Below, piece after piece: positions 36,425 to 45,535 of a stretch of DNA of 64,000 nt. Under the pieces are notes generated by a model. It was not told the origin of the DNA and did not search any database. It saw nothing but the letters and a program-made list of their open reading frames with translations. Both the position numbers and the translations under genes were made by a program. This DNA is from an uncultured Collinsella sp. (lineage in GTDB: Bacteria; Actinomycetota; Coriobacteriia; Coriobacteriales; Coriobacteriaceae), in contig CALKKS010000014.1 of assembly GCA_937995345.1 (NCBI GenBank), positions 62,001 through 126,000 of the forward strand, in the 5' to 3' direction. Position 1 is the first letter of the stretch; every line of letters begins with the position of its first letter.

Positions 36425-36562
36425 CTATTCCCGGCGGGGTCCGCGGGTAAAGTTTCCTGCTCTACAGTCCTGCTCGCACGGAGAGCACATTAAGTGCTCT
36501 CCGGCTCGTGCGGAACTCGCGATAAACTTTACCCGCGGACCCCGCCGGGAATAGCAAAAGGG
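36417..36562 (+). repeat. Palindromic element A1 (39-bp perfect arms around a conserved core)
   Basis: The left arm 36417-36455 and the right arm 36524-36562 are perfect reverse complements over 39 bases. Between them is a 68-base core with three parts: a 5' strand CTGCTCTACAGTCCTGC, an apical hairpin GGAGAGCAC-ATTAA-GTGCTCTCC flanked by CGCAC/GTGCG, and a 3' strand GTGCGGAACTCGCGA. A second copy in opposite orientation (A2) conserves both core strands. The element follows the pnp terminator and precedes rnj. No coding potential. Confidence 0.9.
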
Positions 36563-36690
36563 CTGGTTGGTGCGGGTTGCGATTTTGTTAGACAGTCTAT
36601 TCAGCTATCTGAATTCAGATCTTTAGATAATCGCATGTGCGACATTTCCCCAGATAAAACCGACCAAAATAAACCTGTCCCTTTTTGTCA

Positions 36691-36832
36691 GGTCTGGTCT
36701 CAGCGGGCCCGGGGCGGGTTAAGTTTGTCGCGAGTTCCGCACGCAAAGGAAAGCACTTAATGTGCTTTCCGTCTTGCGCAGGACTGTAGAGCAGCAAACT
36801 TAACCCGCCCCGGCGCCCGATGGCCCCAGACC
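36691..36832 (-). repeat. Palindromic element A2, inverted copy of A1 with different arms
   Basis: The arms 36691-36727 and 36795-36832 pair over 17 perfect bases at the inner end, then continue with a few mismatches and one bulge for about 37 bases. The core is the reverse complement of the A1 core; its apical stem is GGAAAGCAC/GTGCTTTCC, a compensatory change from A1. The flanking stem word changes from CGCAC/GTGCG to CGCAA/TTGCG. A 128-base AT-richer spacer (36563-36690) separates it from A1 and shows no ORF. Bases 36833-37020 lead to rnj and hold no clear motif. Confidence 0.88.
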
Positions 36833-37020
36833 GGCGGGATAGACCGGTTCAGATGGGGCTTTGATGCATGGGTGGTCTGTTGTTGTGCAAATGGGTATCA
36901 TACTGTGGTTAATGCGTCGACTCCGTGATGCATGTTTGTACGTTCCCGACGGTCGGTTTGCCAGAAGCGCCCCGTCGGTTGTTCCAGACCCGTTTCGAAG
37001 AAAGGAAACAACACTCACCT

Positions 37021-38691
37021 ATGGCAGCTAAAAAATCATCTCCCTTGAAGATCATCCCGCTCGGCGGTCTTGATGGCATCGGCAAGAATATGACGGTCTT
37101 CGAGTGCGGCGACGACATGGTGCTCGTCGACGCTGGCCTCATGTTCCCCGATGACTCGCAGCCCGGTATCGACCTGGTGCTCCCGGATTACACCTACGTT
37201 CTGGAGAACGAGGAAAAGCTCCGCGGCATCATCGTCACTCACGGCCACGAGGACCACACCGGTTCGCTTCCGTATCTGCTGCAGGACCTCAACAACAAGG
37301 TGCCCATCTTCTCGAGCAAGCTGACGCTTGGCTTTATCGAGGGCAAGCTCTCCGAGTTCCGAATCCGCGCGCCCAAGTTCCGCGAGGTCAAGGGCGGCAG
37401 CCATGTCAACCTCGGCGGTATCTCGCTCGACTTCTTCTCGATGACGCACTCCATCCCCGGCGCTCTGGGCGTGTTCATCCGTACTAATCAGGGCACCGTC
37501 ATGCACACCGGCGACTTTAAGCTCGACCAGACGCCCATCGACGGCGTCACGCCCGATTATGCCGCTATCAGCCGCTTTGCAAAGCAGGGCATCGACCTGC
37601 TGCTTTCCGACTCCACCAATGCCACGGTTCCCGGCTTTACCAAGTCCGAGGCCGAGGTTGGTCCCAACCTGCTGCACGCCATCAAGAACGCCCCGGGTCG
37701 CGTGTTCGTCGCGTCGTTCTCGAGCCACATCCATCGTTTGCAGCAGATCTGCGATGCCGCCCGCAAGTGCGGCCGTAAGGTCGTTGTGACCGGTCGCTCC
37801 ATGCTCACCAACACCCGCGTCGCGCGTGAGCTGGGCTACCTCAACATCGATGACGCTGATATCATCGATGCCTTCGATATTGATAACCTGCCCGACGACA
37901 AGATCGTCGTCATGTGCACCGGTTCGCAGGGCGAGCCCCTGTCGGCCCTGTCCCGCATGGCCAACGGCGAGCACAAGACGCTCTCCATCCACGAGGGCGA
38001 TACCGTCATCCTCTCGGCAACGCCGGTTCCCGGTAACGAGAAGGCCGTTCAGCAGGTCGTCAACAGCCTCGCCAAGCTTGGCTGCGACGTCTGGGATAAG
38101 AACCGCGCCCTCGTTCACGTCTCGGGTCACGGTAGCCAGGAGGAGCTCAAGCTCCTGATGGCCATGGCCAAGCCTACGTACTTTATGCCGGTCCACGGCG
38201 AGGCCGTGCATCTGCGCGCCCATGCTCAACTTGCACGCAAGATGGGCCTCAAGGACGATCATATCTTTATCCTCGACAACGGCGATACGCTCGAGATGCG
38301 TGGCGGTATCGTCAAGCGCGGCACGCCCGTCGAGTCTGGTGTCGTCTACGTCGACGGACTGCGCATCGGCGATACCGACCCCATCGTTCTGCGCGATCGT
38401 CAGAAGCTTGCCAACGACGGTATGGTCACGGCTGTCGCTATCGTTTCGCTCAAGCACAAGAAGATCGAGGCCATCGAGTTCTCGGGCCGCGGCGTCTCCT
38501 TTGCCATCGACGACCAGTTCTCCGAGGACGCCTCGGCGTCCATCATGAAGACAATCGAGAAGGGCAAGTTCAGCTTTACGAGCAGCGGTTCCGATGCCAT
38601 TCGCAAGGCCGTGCGCGACTCGCTCTCTAACTTTATCTGGAGCCGTACGCGTACTCGTCCGATGATCATCCCGGTCGTCATGGAGGTTTAG
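37021..38691 (+). CDS. rnj: Ribonuclease J
   Basis: A 556-residue metallo-beta-lactamase/beta-CASP ribonuclease with 5'-3' exonuclease and endonuclease activity on mRNA and rRNA. The zinc motif THGHEDHTGSLP is near residue 72, HTGDFKLD near 163 and the beta-CASP block SGHGSQEELKLL near 370. ATG 37021 has GAAAGGAAAC upstream; the longer frame from 36925 is not supported. With pnp upstream it makes an RNA-decay pair, although two palindromic elements separate them. Confidence 0.95.
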   Translation: MAAKKSSPLKIIPLGGLDGIGKNMTVFECGDDMVLVDAGLMFPDDSQPGIDLVLPDYTYVLENEEKLRGIIVTHGHEDHTGSLPYLLQDLNNKVPIFSSKLTLGFIEGKLSEFRIRAPKFREVKGGSHVNLGGISLDFFSMTHSIPGALGVFIRTNQGTVMHTGDFKLDQTPIDGVTPDYAAISRFAKQGIDLLLSDSTNATVPGFTKSEAEVGPNLLHAIKNAPGRVFVASFSSHIHRLQQICDAARKCGRKVVVTGRSMLTNTRVARELGYLNIDDADIIDAFDIDNLPDDKIVVMCTGSQGEPLSALSRMANGEHKTLSIHEGDTVILSATPVPGNEKAVQQVVNSLAKLGCDVWDKNRALVHVSGHGSQEELKLLMAMAKPTYFMPVHGEAVHLRAHAQLARKMGLKDDHIFILDNGDTLEMRGGIVKRGTPVESGVVYVDGLRIGDTDPIVLRDRQKLANDGMVTAVAIVSLKHKKIEAIEFSGRGVSFAIDDQFSEDASASIMKTIEKGKFSFTSSGSDAIRKAVRDSLSNFIWSRTRTRPMIIPVVMEV

Positions 38692-38692
38692 T

Positions 38693-41473
38693 TTGGCGCG
38701 CGGATCTGCACAAAACGCCAAAGGCAATAAAGCCAACAACCAACCGGCATCTGCTAAGGGTGCCGGTTCCCATCTTCGTGCCAATAAGGGCCACGAGGCC
38801 GAGTTCGACGATTTTGAGCCCCTGGTCGAGCCTTCGGCCAACCGCGATATCGCTGGCGTGGTCATTGCCGTTTTGGCGATTGCGTCCTTCATTGCCGTGA
38901 TTTCGCCGGCGACCGCACCCGTTACGGCTGCGGTTGCCGGTTTCTACCACCTTGGCTTTGGCCTGGGCGCCTACGTGCTGCCGATCGTCATTTTGCTGTT
39001 TGCTGCCACGCTCTTTTTAGGCGAGGACTCGCCGCTCAACGTGCGCTCTGTTGCGGGCGGCGCCGTGGTCTTTATCGCCGTCGTCTCCATTCTTTCGCTG
39101 ATGGTGCCGGGTACGAGCGACTCGTGCGACCTTATGTTCACGCCGCAAAACCTGTCCGCCTCGGGTGGCTATATCGGTGCGTTTATTGCGAGCGCGCTGC
39201 AGAATGCCCTGGGTAAGCCTATCGCGATGGTGGTCCTGTTGGGTCTGGCCGTCGTCGGCTTTGTCATCATCGGCTTTTCGGTGGGCGGCGTTTTGCGCTC
39301 TGCCCGCGATCGTGCGGCCGATTTTGCCGAGCGCCGTCGTGCCAATGTCAACGCGAGCCCCTGGGGTGACGACGAAGCTCTGTCGGTGCCCGGCGTTGCC
39401 CGTCCGCACCTGAGCATTCTTCGTCAAAAGGGCTCTGATGCTGCCGTGACCACGGTCATGGGCAACGATGCCGACCCGGTTTTGGACGATGATGACGAGG
39501 ACGAGGACCCGTTTGTCGACGTGTCCGATGCCGTGGAGGCCGAGCGTGCTAAGACCACGCTGCTGCCGCGCCGTCATGCCAAGAAAGGTAAGACGGCTCC
39601 CAAGCTCAATACGAGTGAGCCCGACCCGTCTTGGTCCGAGAGCGAGATTGAGCTTACCGAGGGTGATGACGAGGACGACGAGTCTCCGCTCGAGACTGCT
39701 AAAACCACCTTGCTGCCGCGACGTCAGGCAAAGCGCGGTCAAGTGACCGGCCAGCTCTCGATGGAGGACGATCCGGACAAGATCGACGAATCTGAGCCTC
39801 CGTTTGCCGTGAATCCCGTCTCGGCCGCCCCTCAAATTCCTGATTTTCTCAAGCATCTCAAGGTTGCCGATGCGGCTGTCGCGGGCGCTGCCGAGGCGTC
39901 TACTTCTAGCGATGGGGGAGCGGGCAATGCCCCCGCGGATAACGAGGGCGAAGAAGAGGACGGCCTTAAGCTTCCGCCGCTCGAAATCCTGCATGCAAAC
40001 CCGCAGTCCGCTTCTGCCGCGTCTTCGGACAAGGAGCTGGAACAGACCGCCGAGTCGTTGCAGTCCACGTTGCTTGAGTTTGGCCGTAGCGCTCGCGTCG
40101 TCGGCTGGATTGCCGGCCCCACGGTGACGACCTTTAAGCTGCAGCCCGGCGAGGGCGAGCGCGTGAGCAAGATTTCGAGTCTTGAGGACGATATCGCGCT
40201 GTCGCTTGCTGCTCAGTCCGTGCGTATCTTTGCGCCGATTCCCGGCACCTCGCTCGTGGGTATCGAGATTCCCAATCGCAAGCGTCAGAACGTCAACTTG
40301 GGCGACGTGCTGCCCTATGTTAAGGGCGGTCCGCTTGAGCTTGCTATCGGCCGCGATGCAGAGGGCACGCCGGTCGTCGCCGACCTCGCCAAGATGCCCC
40401 ACCTGCTGATCGCCGGTACCACGGGTTCCGGTAAGTCGGTCATGATCAACTCCATCATCACAACCCTGCTCATGCGCGCCCTTCCCGAGGACGTTCGCCT
40501 GATCATGGTCGACCCCAAGCGCGTCGAGCTTGCAGGCTATAACGGCCTGCCGCATCTTTACGTCCCCGTAGTGACCGAGCCCAAGCAGGCCGCGAGTGCC
40601 TTGCAGTGGGCGGTGTCCGAAATGGAGCGCCGCCTGAAGGTCTTCGAGCGCCTTAACGTGCGCAAGATCTCGACCTATAACGAAAAGCAGGCCGCCGGCG
40701 AGTTTGAGCATTACGATAACCCGCCGCAAAAGATGCCCTACCTGGTCATCATCATCGACGAGCTTTCGGACCTGATGATGGTTGCCGGCAAGGACGTCGA
40801 GGCTTCGATTGTGCGTATCGCCCAGCTGGGCCGTGCCGCCGGTATCCACCTTATCGTGGCGACTCAGCGTCCGAGCTCCAACGTGGTGACGGGTCTCATC
40901 AAGGCAAACATTACCAACCGTATCGCCTTTAACGTCGCAACGGGCATCGACTCCCGCGTCATCATCGACCAGATGGGTGCCGAAAAGCTCACCGGCTTGG
41001 GTGACATGCTGTTCTCAAAGGTCGACTGGGGCAAGCCCCGCCGTATCCAGGGCTGCTTTGTTTCGGATGACGAGATCAACGAGATTGTCGAGTTCGTCAA
41101 GTCGCAAAGCGAGCCCGACTACCATGAGGAGATCCTATCGGCCGTGGCACCTGCCTCCATGTCCATGACGGGTGGCGGCGGCATCGTGCGCACCGGCGTC
41201 GCCGAGCCCCAGGACGACGATCCGCTTATCTGGGAAGCCGCTCATATTGTGGTGGAATCGCAGCTGGGCTCCACATCTGGCCTGCAGCGCCGCCTGAAGG
41301 TTGGCTATGCGCGCGCCGGGCGTATTATGGACATGCTGGAAGAAAAGGGTGTCGTCGGACCGCCCGACGGTTCAAAGCCGCGCGAGGTCCTGCTGGATGA
41401 AGAAGGCCTTGCCGCGCTGGAATCCGTCGACGCCGAGATGGCACGTGAAGATCGTGAGTTTGGAGGATTCTGA
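38693..41473 (+). CDS. ftsK: DNA translocase FtsK/SpoIIIE
   Basis: A 926-residue DNA pump that clears chromosomes from the division septum. Four membrane helices lie at about 52-195. A Pro/Asp/Glu-rich linker (about 200-440) contains a repeated unit KTTLLPRRHAKKGK / KTTLLPRRQAKRGQ some 50 residues apart. The RecA-like motor follows with Walker A AGTTGSGKSVM near 575-585, and a C-terminal winged-helix gamma domain (RRLKVGYARAGRIMDMLEE) ends the protein. It starts at TTG 38693, one base after the rnj stop. Confidence 0.95.
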   Translation: MARGSAQNAKGNKANNQPASAKGAGSHLRANKGHEAEFDDFEPLVEPSANRDIAGVVIAVLAIASFIAVISPATAPVTAAVAGFYHLGFGLGAYVLPIVILLFAATLFLGEDSPLNVRSVAGGAVVFIAVVSILSLMVPGTSDSCDLMFTPQNLSASGGYIGAFIASALQNALGKPIAMVVLLGLAVVGFVIIGFSVGGVLRSARDRAADFAERRRANVNASPWGDDEALSVPGVARPHLSILRQKGSDAAVTTVMGNDADPVLDDDDEDEDPFVDVSDAVEAERAKTTLLPRRHAKKGKTAPKLNTSEPDPSWSESEIELTEGDDEDDESPLETAKTTLLPRRQAKRGQVTGQLSMEDDPDKIDESEPPFAVNPVSAAPQIPDFLKHLKVADAAVAGAAEASTSSDGGAGNAPADNEGEEEDGLKLPPLEILHANPQSASAASSDKELEQTAESLQSTLLEFGRSARVVGWIAGPTVTTFKLQPGEGERVSKISSLEDDIALSLAAQSVRIFAPIPGTSLVGIEIPNRKRQNVNLGDVLPYVKGGPLELAIGRDAEGTPVVADLAKMPHLLIAGTTGSGKSVMINSIITTLLMRALPEDVRLIMVDPKRVELAGYNGLPHLYVPVVTEPKQAASALQWAVSEMERRLKVFERLNVRKISTYNEKQAAGEFEHYDNPPQKMPYLVIIIDELSDLMMVAGKDVEASIVRIAQLGRAAGIHLIVATQRPSSNVVTGLIKANITNRIAFNVATGIDSRVIIDQMGAEKLTGLGDMLFSKVDWGKPRRIQGCFVSDDEINEIVEFVKSQSEPDYHEEILSAVAPASMSMTGGGGIVRTGVAEPQDDDPLIWEAAHIVVESQLGSTSGLQRRLKVGYARAGRIMDMLEEKGVVGPPDGSKPREVLLDEEGLAALESVDAEMAREDREFGGF

Positions 41474-42975
41474 TGGCTGCACGCTTTGGTGACATGCTGC
41501 TCGAGCAGCGTCGCCGAATGGGCCTTTCCATTCAGCAGGTCGCCAACACCATCAAAATCAGGCCGCAGATCATCGAGTTTTTCGAAACCGGTAATTTTGC
41601 ATCGATGCCCCCGCGCGGTTATGCCCAGGGCATGATTTCGAGCTACGCACGCTTTTTGGGCCTCAATCCGCGCGAGGTCGTCAACGCTTATTTTGATGAA
41701 CTCATGGCATATGAACGCGAGACGTCGCAGCAGGGCGGTCGTTTTCAGGACGCCGCCGGCTACGTCAATTCGCGTTCCTCGGTCGACAACGGCCGTTTCC
41801 TGATGGTTCAGGGCGGACGTTCGACGCGTTATGGCCAGCGCCCTCAGCAGGCTGGCTATATTACCGAGTCTGGCTCGAGCGAGGAGATTCGTTCTCAGCG
41901 CGATCGTTTTCGCAGCACGCCGGCGCCCGAGGAGCGCGCACTCCCCGCTGCCCGCGGTGTCGCTCGTGACCCTCGTGCCGGCTACGGCGATGGCGGTTAT
42001 TCCGATCGCGGGTACCGTGGCGTTTCTTCCGGTCGTCCGCGCGGCGGCTATGCAGACGCCGATACTACGCAGGTGACGCCTCGCCTTCGATCTCAGTCGC
42101 AGCCCTATAGCCAGCGTTCCTCAGCGGCTCGTTCGGGCCAGCGCAACTACCAGGGTCGTGGCGAGCTCGCCCCCCGCTCGGGTCAGCGCAATATGCAGCG
42201 CCAAGGTAGCTATCGCGGACGTTCCGACAATAACCGCGGTCGTATGCCCCAAGGCACTGGTCGCGGTGGCTCCAATCGTGGGCGCGGCGGTGGGCGTGCT
42301 CCCCAGAACAACGGTCTCGATCCTCGTATCGTTTACGCCGGTATCGGCGCCGTGGCGCTGCTACTGATCGTGCTCATCGTGGTGCTCCTGCGTGGCTGCG
42401 GCTCCTCGGCGCCCGAGTCGACGCCCGAGACGCCCGTTGCCACCAAGACAACGACTAAAAAGTCTTCCAACAAGACCGAATCCGTCGATGAGGATGAAGA
42501 TACCGATGAGACGACGGACGAGTCGACCGATTCGGACGCCGCCAAGACGACGGCCAAGAAGGGAGAGAACGAGGTCACAAAGGTCAAGATCTTCGTTGCC
42601 AAGGGCAAGACTGCTTGGATTGAGGTCAAGGTTGATGGCAAGTCGGTCTATGGCGCCCAGGCGACCGGCCCCTTTGAGCAGGAATATACGCCCGAGTCCT
42701 CGATCGAGATCACCACGTCCAAGCCTTCCGATGTCACCGTTACCAAGAACGGTGAAAAGGTCCGCTACGACACTAAGACGTCGGGCGTGGCACGCGTGAC
42801 GATCACCGTTCCCAAGAAGGAGACGACCGACTCCGAGGACGGCGAGAGCACTGACGGCACCGATGATGCCAACAGCGCGGATGGAACCGAGGCCCAGTCC
42901 ACGGAGGGCACCAATACCGCTACCGACGGTCAAACGACGACCGATTCTACCGATTATTCGTACGACAGCTACTAA
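41473..42975 (+). CDS. RodZ-like helix-turn-helix membrane protein with Arg/Gly-rich region
   Basis: A 500-residue protein. An N-terminal HTH_25 domain (residues 1-75, LSIQQVANTIKIRPQIIEFFE) is typical of RodZ, which anchors MreB and cell-wall synthesis in rods. Residues 85-280 are disordered and rich in Arg, Gly, Ser, Gln and Tyr, with many RGG/GR words. One membrane helix (286-307) and an extracytoplasmic part follow. That part contains acidic Thr/Ser stretches and a DUF4115-like beta domain (about 375-445). ATG 41473 overlaps the ftsK stop by one base. RodZ function is inferred from architecture. Confidence 0.75.
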   Translation: MAARFGDMLLEQRRRMGLSIQQVANTIKIRPQIIEFFETGNFASMPPRGYAQGMISSYARFLGLNPREVVNAYFDELMAYERETSQQGGRFQDAAGYVNSRSSVDNGRFLMVQGGRSTRYGQRPQQAGYITESGSSEEIRSQRDRFRSTPAPEERALPAARGVARDPRAGYGDGGYSDRGYRGVSSGRPRGGYADADTTQVTPRLRSQSQPYSQRSSAARSGQRNYQGRGELAPRSGQRNMQRQGSYRGRSDNNRGRMPQGTGRGGSNRGRGGGRAPQNNGLDPRIVYAGIGAVALLLIVLIVVLLRGCGSSAPESTPETPVATKTTTKKSSNKTESVDEDEDTDETTDESTDSDAAKTTAKKGENEVTKVKIFVAKGKTAWIEVKVDGKSVYGAQATGPFEQEYTPESSIEITTSKPSDVTVTKNGEKVRYDTKTSGVARVTITVPKKETTDSEDGESTDGTDDANSADGTEAQSTEGTNTATDGQTTTDSTDYSYDSY

Positions 42976-43001
42976 GCCGCTCGTAAGCGAAAGGATTAAC
43001 C

Positions 43002-43499
43002 ATGGCTAAAGATTCCAGCTTCGACGTCGTGTCCGAGGTTAATATGCAGGAGGTCGACAACGCCTTCCAGCAGACCACGCGCGAGATTTCTCAGCGCTAT
43101 GACCTGAAGGACTCCGGCGCCACCATCGAGCTTTCGAAGGGCGACAAACTCTTTACGGTCAACGCCCCGGCCGACTTTGTCTCCAAGCAGATCATCGATG
43201 TCCTGAGCTCCAAGCTCATCAAGCGCGGCATCGATCTTAAGGTCGTGTCCTGGGATGCGCCTCAGGCTGCATCGGGCGGTACCGTGCGCGTGCTCGGTCA
43301 CATCGTCGAGGGCATTGACCAAGCGACTGCCAAGAAGATCAATAAGGACATTAAGGATCAGAAGCTCAAGGTCAAGGTGACGATCGAGGCCGACAAACTG
43401 CGCGTCTCCTCTGCTTCCAAGGATGCGCTGCAGACCGTGATCCAGTTCCTGCGCGACCAGGACTACGGTCAGCCTCTGCAGTTCACCAACTACCGCTAA
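43002..43499 (+). CDS. yajQ: YajQ-family nucleotide-binding protein
   Basis: A 165-residue YajQ protein with two RNP-like domains, beginning SFDVVSEVNMQEVDNAFQQ. Members bind cyclic di-GMP in Xanthomonas, and also RNA or nucleotides. The physiological role here is unknown. The site GAAAGGA lies 10 bases before ATG 43002. It is followed by rimO after 26 bases. Confidence 0.93.
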   Translation: MAKDSSFDVVSEVNMQEVDNAFQQTTREISQRYDLKDSGATIELSKGDKLFTVNAPADFVSKQIIDVLSSKLIKRGIDLKVVSWDAPQAASGGTVRVLGHIVEGIDQATAKKINKDIKDQKLKVKVTIEADKLRVSSASKDALQTVIQFLRDQDYGQPLQFTNYR

Positions 43500-43525
43500 T
43501 TCATTCGAAAGGACCGCTCTCCAAC

Positions 43526-44875
43526 ATGGATACACCGTTGGGCTCCGTGCTCTATATCACCCTCGGGTGCGCCAAGAACGAGGTCGATACCGACCGTATG
43601 CGTTCGCTGCTGACCGCCGCGGGCTACGAGGAGGCATTCGATCCGCAGGATGCCGATATCGCCATCGTCAATACGTGCTCGTTCCTTGCCTCTGCAACGT
43701 CCGAGAGCATCGAGACCACGCTCGAGCTTGCCAACGAGGTGCAGGACGGCGTACGTTCCTGCCCGATCGTCATGTGCGGCTGCGTGCCGTCACGCTACGG
43801 TGACGATCTGCCCGACGAGCTGCCCGAGGTCGCGGCCTTTGTGAAGGCCGACGAGGAAGACGGCATCGTGGCGGTCATCGATGACGTGCTGGGTGTTGAG
43901 CGCGAGATTGCCGCCTATATTCCGCAGGTCAAGCGTACCGTCGAGGGCGCTGTCGCCTATGTCAAGATCTCTGATGGCTGCAACCGCTTCTGTAGCTTCT
44001 GCATGATCCCTTATATCCGCGGTCGTTATCACTCGCGCAATGCCGAGAGCATTATCTCCGAGGTGCGCGACCTGGTCGCCGGTGGTGTGCGCGAGATCGT
44101 TCTTATCGGTCAGGACACGGGCATTTGGGGTACCGACTTTGCCGACGAGGACCTCGCCGAGGGTTCGCCGCGCAATCTGGCGCAGCTGCTGCAGGCCGTT
44201 GCTGAGGCGGTGCGTCCTCATAACGTGTGGGTCCGCGTACTCTACCTGCAGCCCGAGGGCATGACCGATGAGCTTATCGAAACCATTCGCGATACGCCCG
44301 AGGTGCTGCCCTATATCGATATTCCCGTGCAGCACTGCGACGCGCGCATCCTCAAGGCCATGCGCCGCTCCGGTTCCCGTCATGAGCTCGAGGACCTGTT
44401 CCGCGACCTGCGCGAGCGTATCCCCGGTATCGTGATCCGCTCCACGGCTATGGTCGGCTTCCCGACCGAGACTGACGACGAGTTCCGCGATCTTATCGAC
44501 TTTATGGACACCGTCGGCTTTGACTACACGAGCGTCTTTGCCTACTCGCGTGAGGAGGGCAGCCTGGCCGCCAAGATGGATGGTCAGGTCGATGAAGAGG
44601 TTAAGCTCGAGCGCGCCCAGGAGGCTATGGATCTGGCCGAGTCGCTCGGCTTTGCCGCCACGGCGGCCCATGTGGGCGAACGCGCCCAGGTGATCGTCGA
44701 CGGCATCGAGGAGACCGAGGACGGCGCTGAGCTCATCGGACATGCCTGGTTCCAGGCTCCCGATTCTGATGGTGCGGTGCATCTGGATGCCAGCGAGGCA
44801 TCTGTGGGCGATATTCTGACGGTCGAGTTTACCGATAGCTTCTGCTACGAGCTTATCGGTCATGTTGTGGAGTAG
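43526..44875 (+). CDS. rimO: Ribosomal protein S12 methylthiotransferase RimO
   Basis: A 449-residue radical SAM methylthiotransferase that modifies the conserved Asp of S12. The MTTase domain starts TLGCAKNEVDTDRM, the RimO signature. The radical SAM cysteines are 152, 156 and 159 (CNRFCSFC), and a TRAM domain closes the protein. ATG 43526 has GAAAGGA upstream. It is the second of three MTTases in the window. Confidence 0.94.
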   Translation: MDTPLGSVLYITLGCAKNEVDTDRMRSLLTAAGYEEAFDPQDADIAIVNTCSFLASATSESIETTLELANEVQDGVRSCPIVMCGCVPSRYGDDLPDELPEVAAFVKADEEDGIVAVIDDVLGVEREIAAYIPQVKRTVEGAVAYVKISDGCNRFCSFCMIPYIRGRYHSRNAESIISEVRDLVAGGVREIVLIGQDTGIWGTDFADEDLAEGSPRNLAQLLQAVAEAVRPHNVWVRVLYLQPEGMTDELIETIRDTPEVLPYIDIPVQHCDARILKAMRRSGSRHELEDLFRDLRERIPGIVIRSTAMVGFPTETDDEFRDLIDFMDTVGFDYTSVFAYSREEGSLAAKMDGQVDEEVKLERAQEAMDLAESLGFAATAAHVGERAQVIVDGIEETEDGAELIGHAWFQAPDSDGAVHLDASEASVGDILTVEFTDSFCYELIGHVVE

Positions 44876-44884
44876 GAGAGCGTC

Positions 44885-45523
44885 GTGGCTAACGAGAGCA
44901 ATAAGGAACTGACGAGTGTTTGGACGCCCGCCAACATCGTGACGTGCGTGCGCATCGTCTTTATTCCGGTGTTCATGATCGTGTCGGCGCTGTCTCACAC
45001 GAGCGTTGCTGGTACGGATTGGAGCACCTTCGACGGCCCGCTCGCCGCCGCCGCCTTTATTCTGTACGTCATTCTGTCGTGCACAGATAAGGTTGATGGC
45101 TACCTGGCTCGTTCGCGCAACGAGATCACCGACTTTGGCAAGTTCTTGGATCCCATCGCCGATAAGTTGCTCGTGTTCTCGGCCCTGCTGCTGTTCTTGG
45201 ACTTTGGTGCCGTAACCGTGTGGTCCGTGTTCATTATCCTGTTCCGAGAGCTACTGGTGAGCGCCCTGCGTATGGTCGCGAGTGCGGCCGGTGTGGTCGT
45301 TGCGGCCGATAAGCTCGGAAAGTACAAGACGGCGACTACGATGGTTTCCATCTGCGGTTATCTGTGCGTCTTTGCGATGGCCGGCTTGCACCTTGGCCCG
45401 GTGGCGCTGACGCTCGGCATCTACTCGGTGTCGCGCTTCCTGTACGCCGTTGCCGTTGTCCTGACCGTTATCTCGGGCGCTCAGTACTTCTGGAACTGCC
45501 GCAAGATCGTCTTTTCGGTCTAG
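44885..45523 (+). CDS. pgsA: CDP-diacylglycerol-glycerol-3-phosphate 3-phosphatidyltransferase
   Basis: A 212-residue membrane enzyme making phosphatidylglycerol phosphate. The CDP-alcohol phosphatidyltransferase motif DKVDGYLARSRNEITDFGK, continuing FLDPIADK, is complete near residues 63-90. Several membrane helices surround it. GTG 44885 follows rimO by 9 bases. rimO-pgsA-cinA-recA is a standard order. Confidence 0.94.
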   Translation: MANESNKELTSVWTPANIVTCVRIVFIPVFMIVSALSHTSVAGTDWSTFDGPLAAAAFILYVILSCTDKVDGYLARSRNEITDFGKFLDPIADKLLVFSALLLFLDFGAVTVWSVFIILFRELLVSALRMVASAAGVVVAADKLGKYKTATTMVSICGYLCVFAMAGLHLGPVALTLGIYSVSRFLYAVAVVLTVISGAQYFWNCRKIVFSV

Positions 45524-45535
45524 GTGCTGGTAGGC

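Noticed and set aside
36494..36760. An 88-codon frame within the palindromic A elements
   Set aside because: It crosses the A1 right arm, the spacer and the A2 left arm, has no ribosome site and no protein similarity; the structure explains the sequence better.
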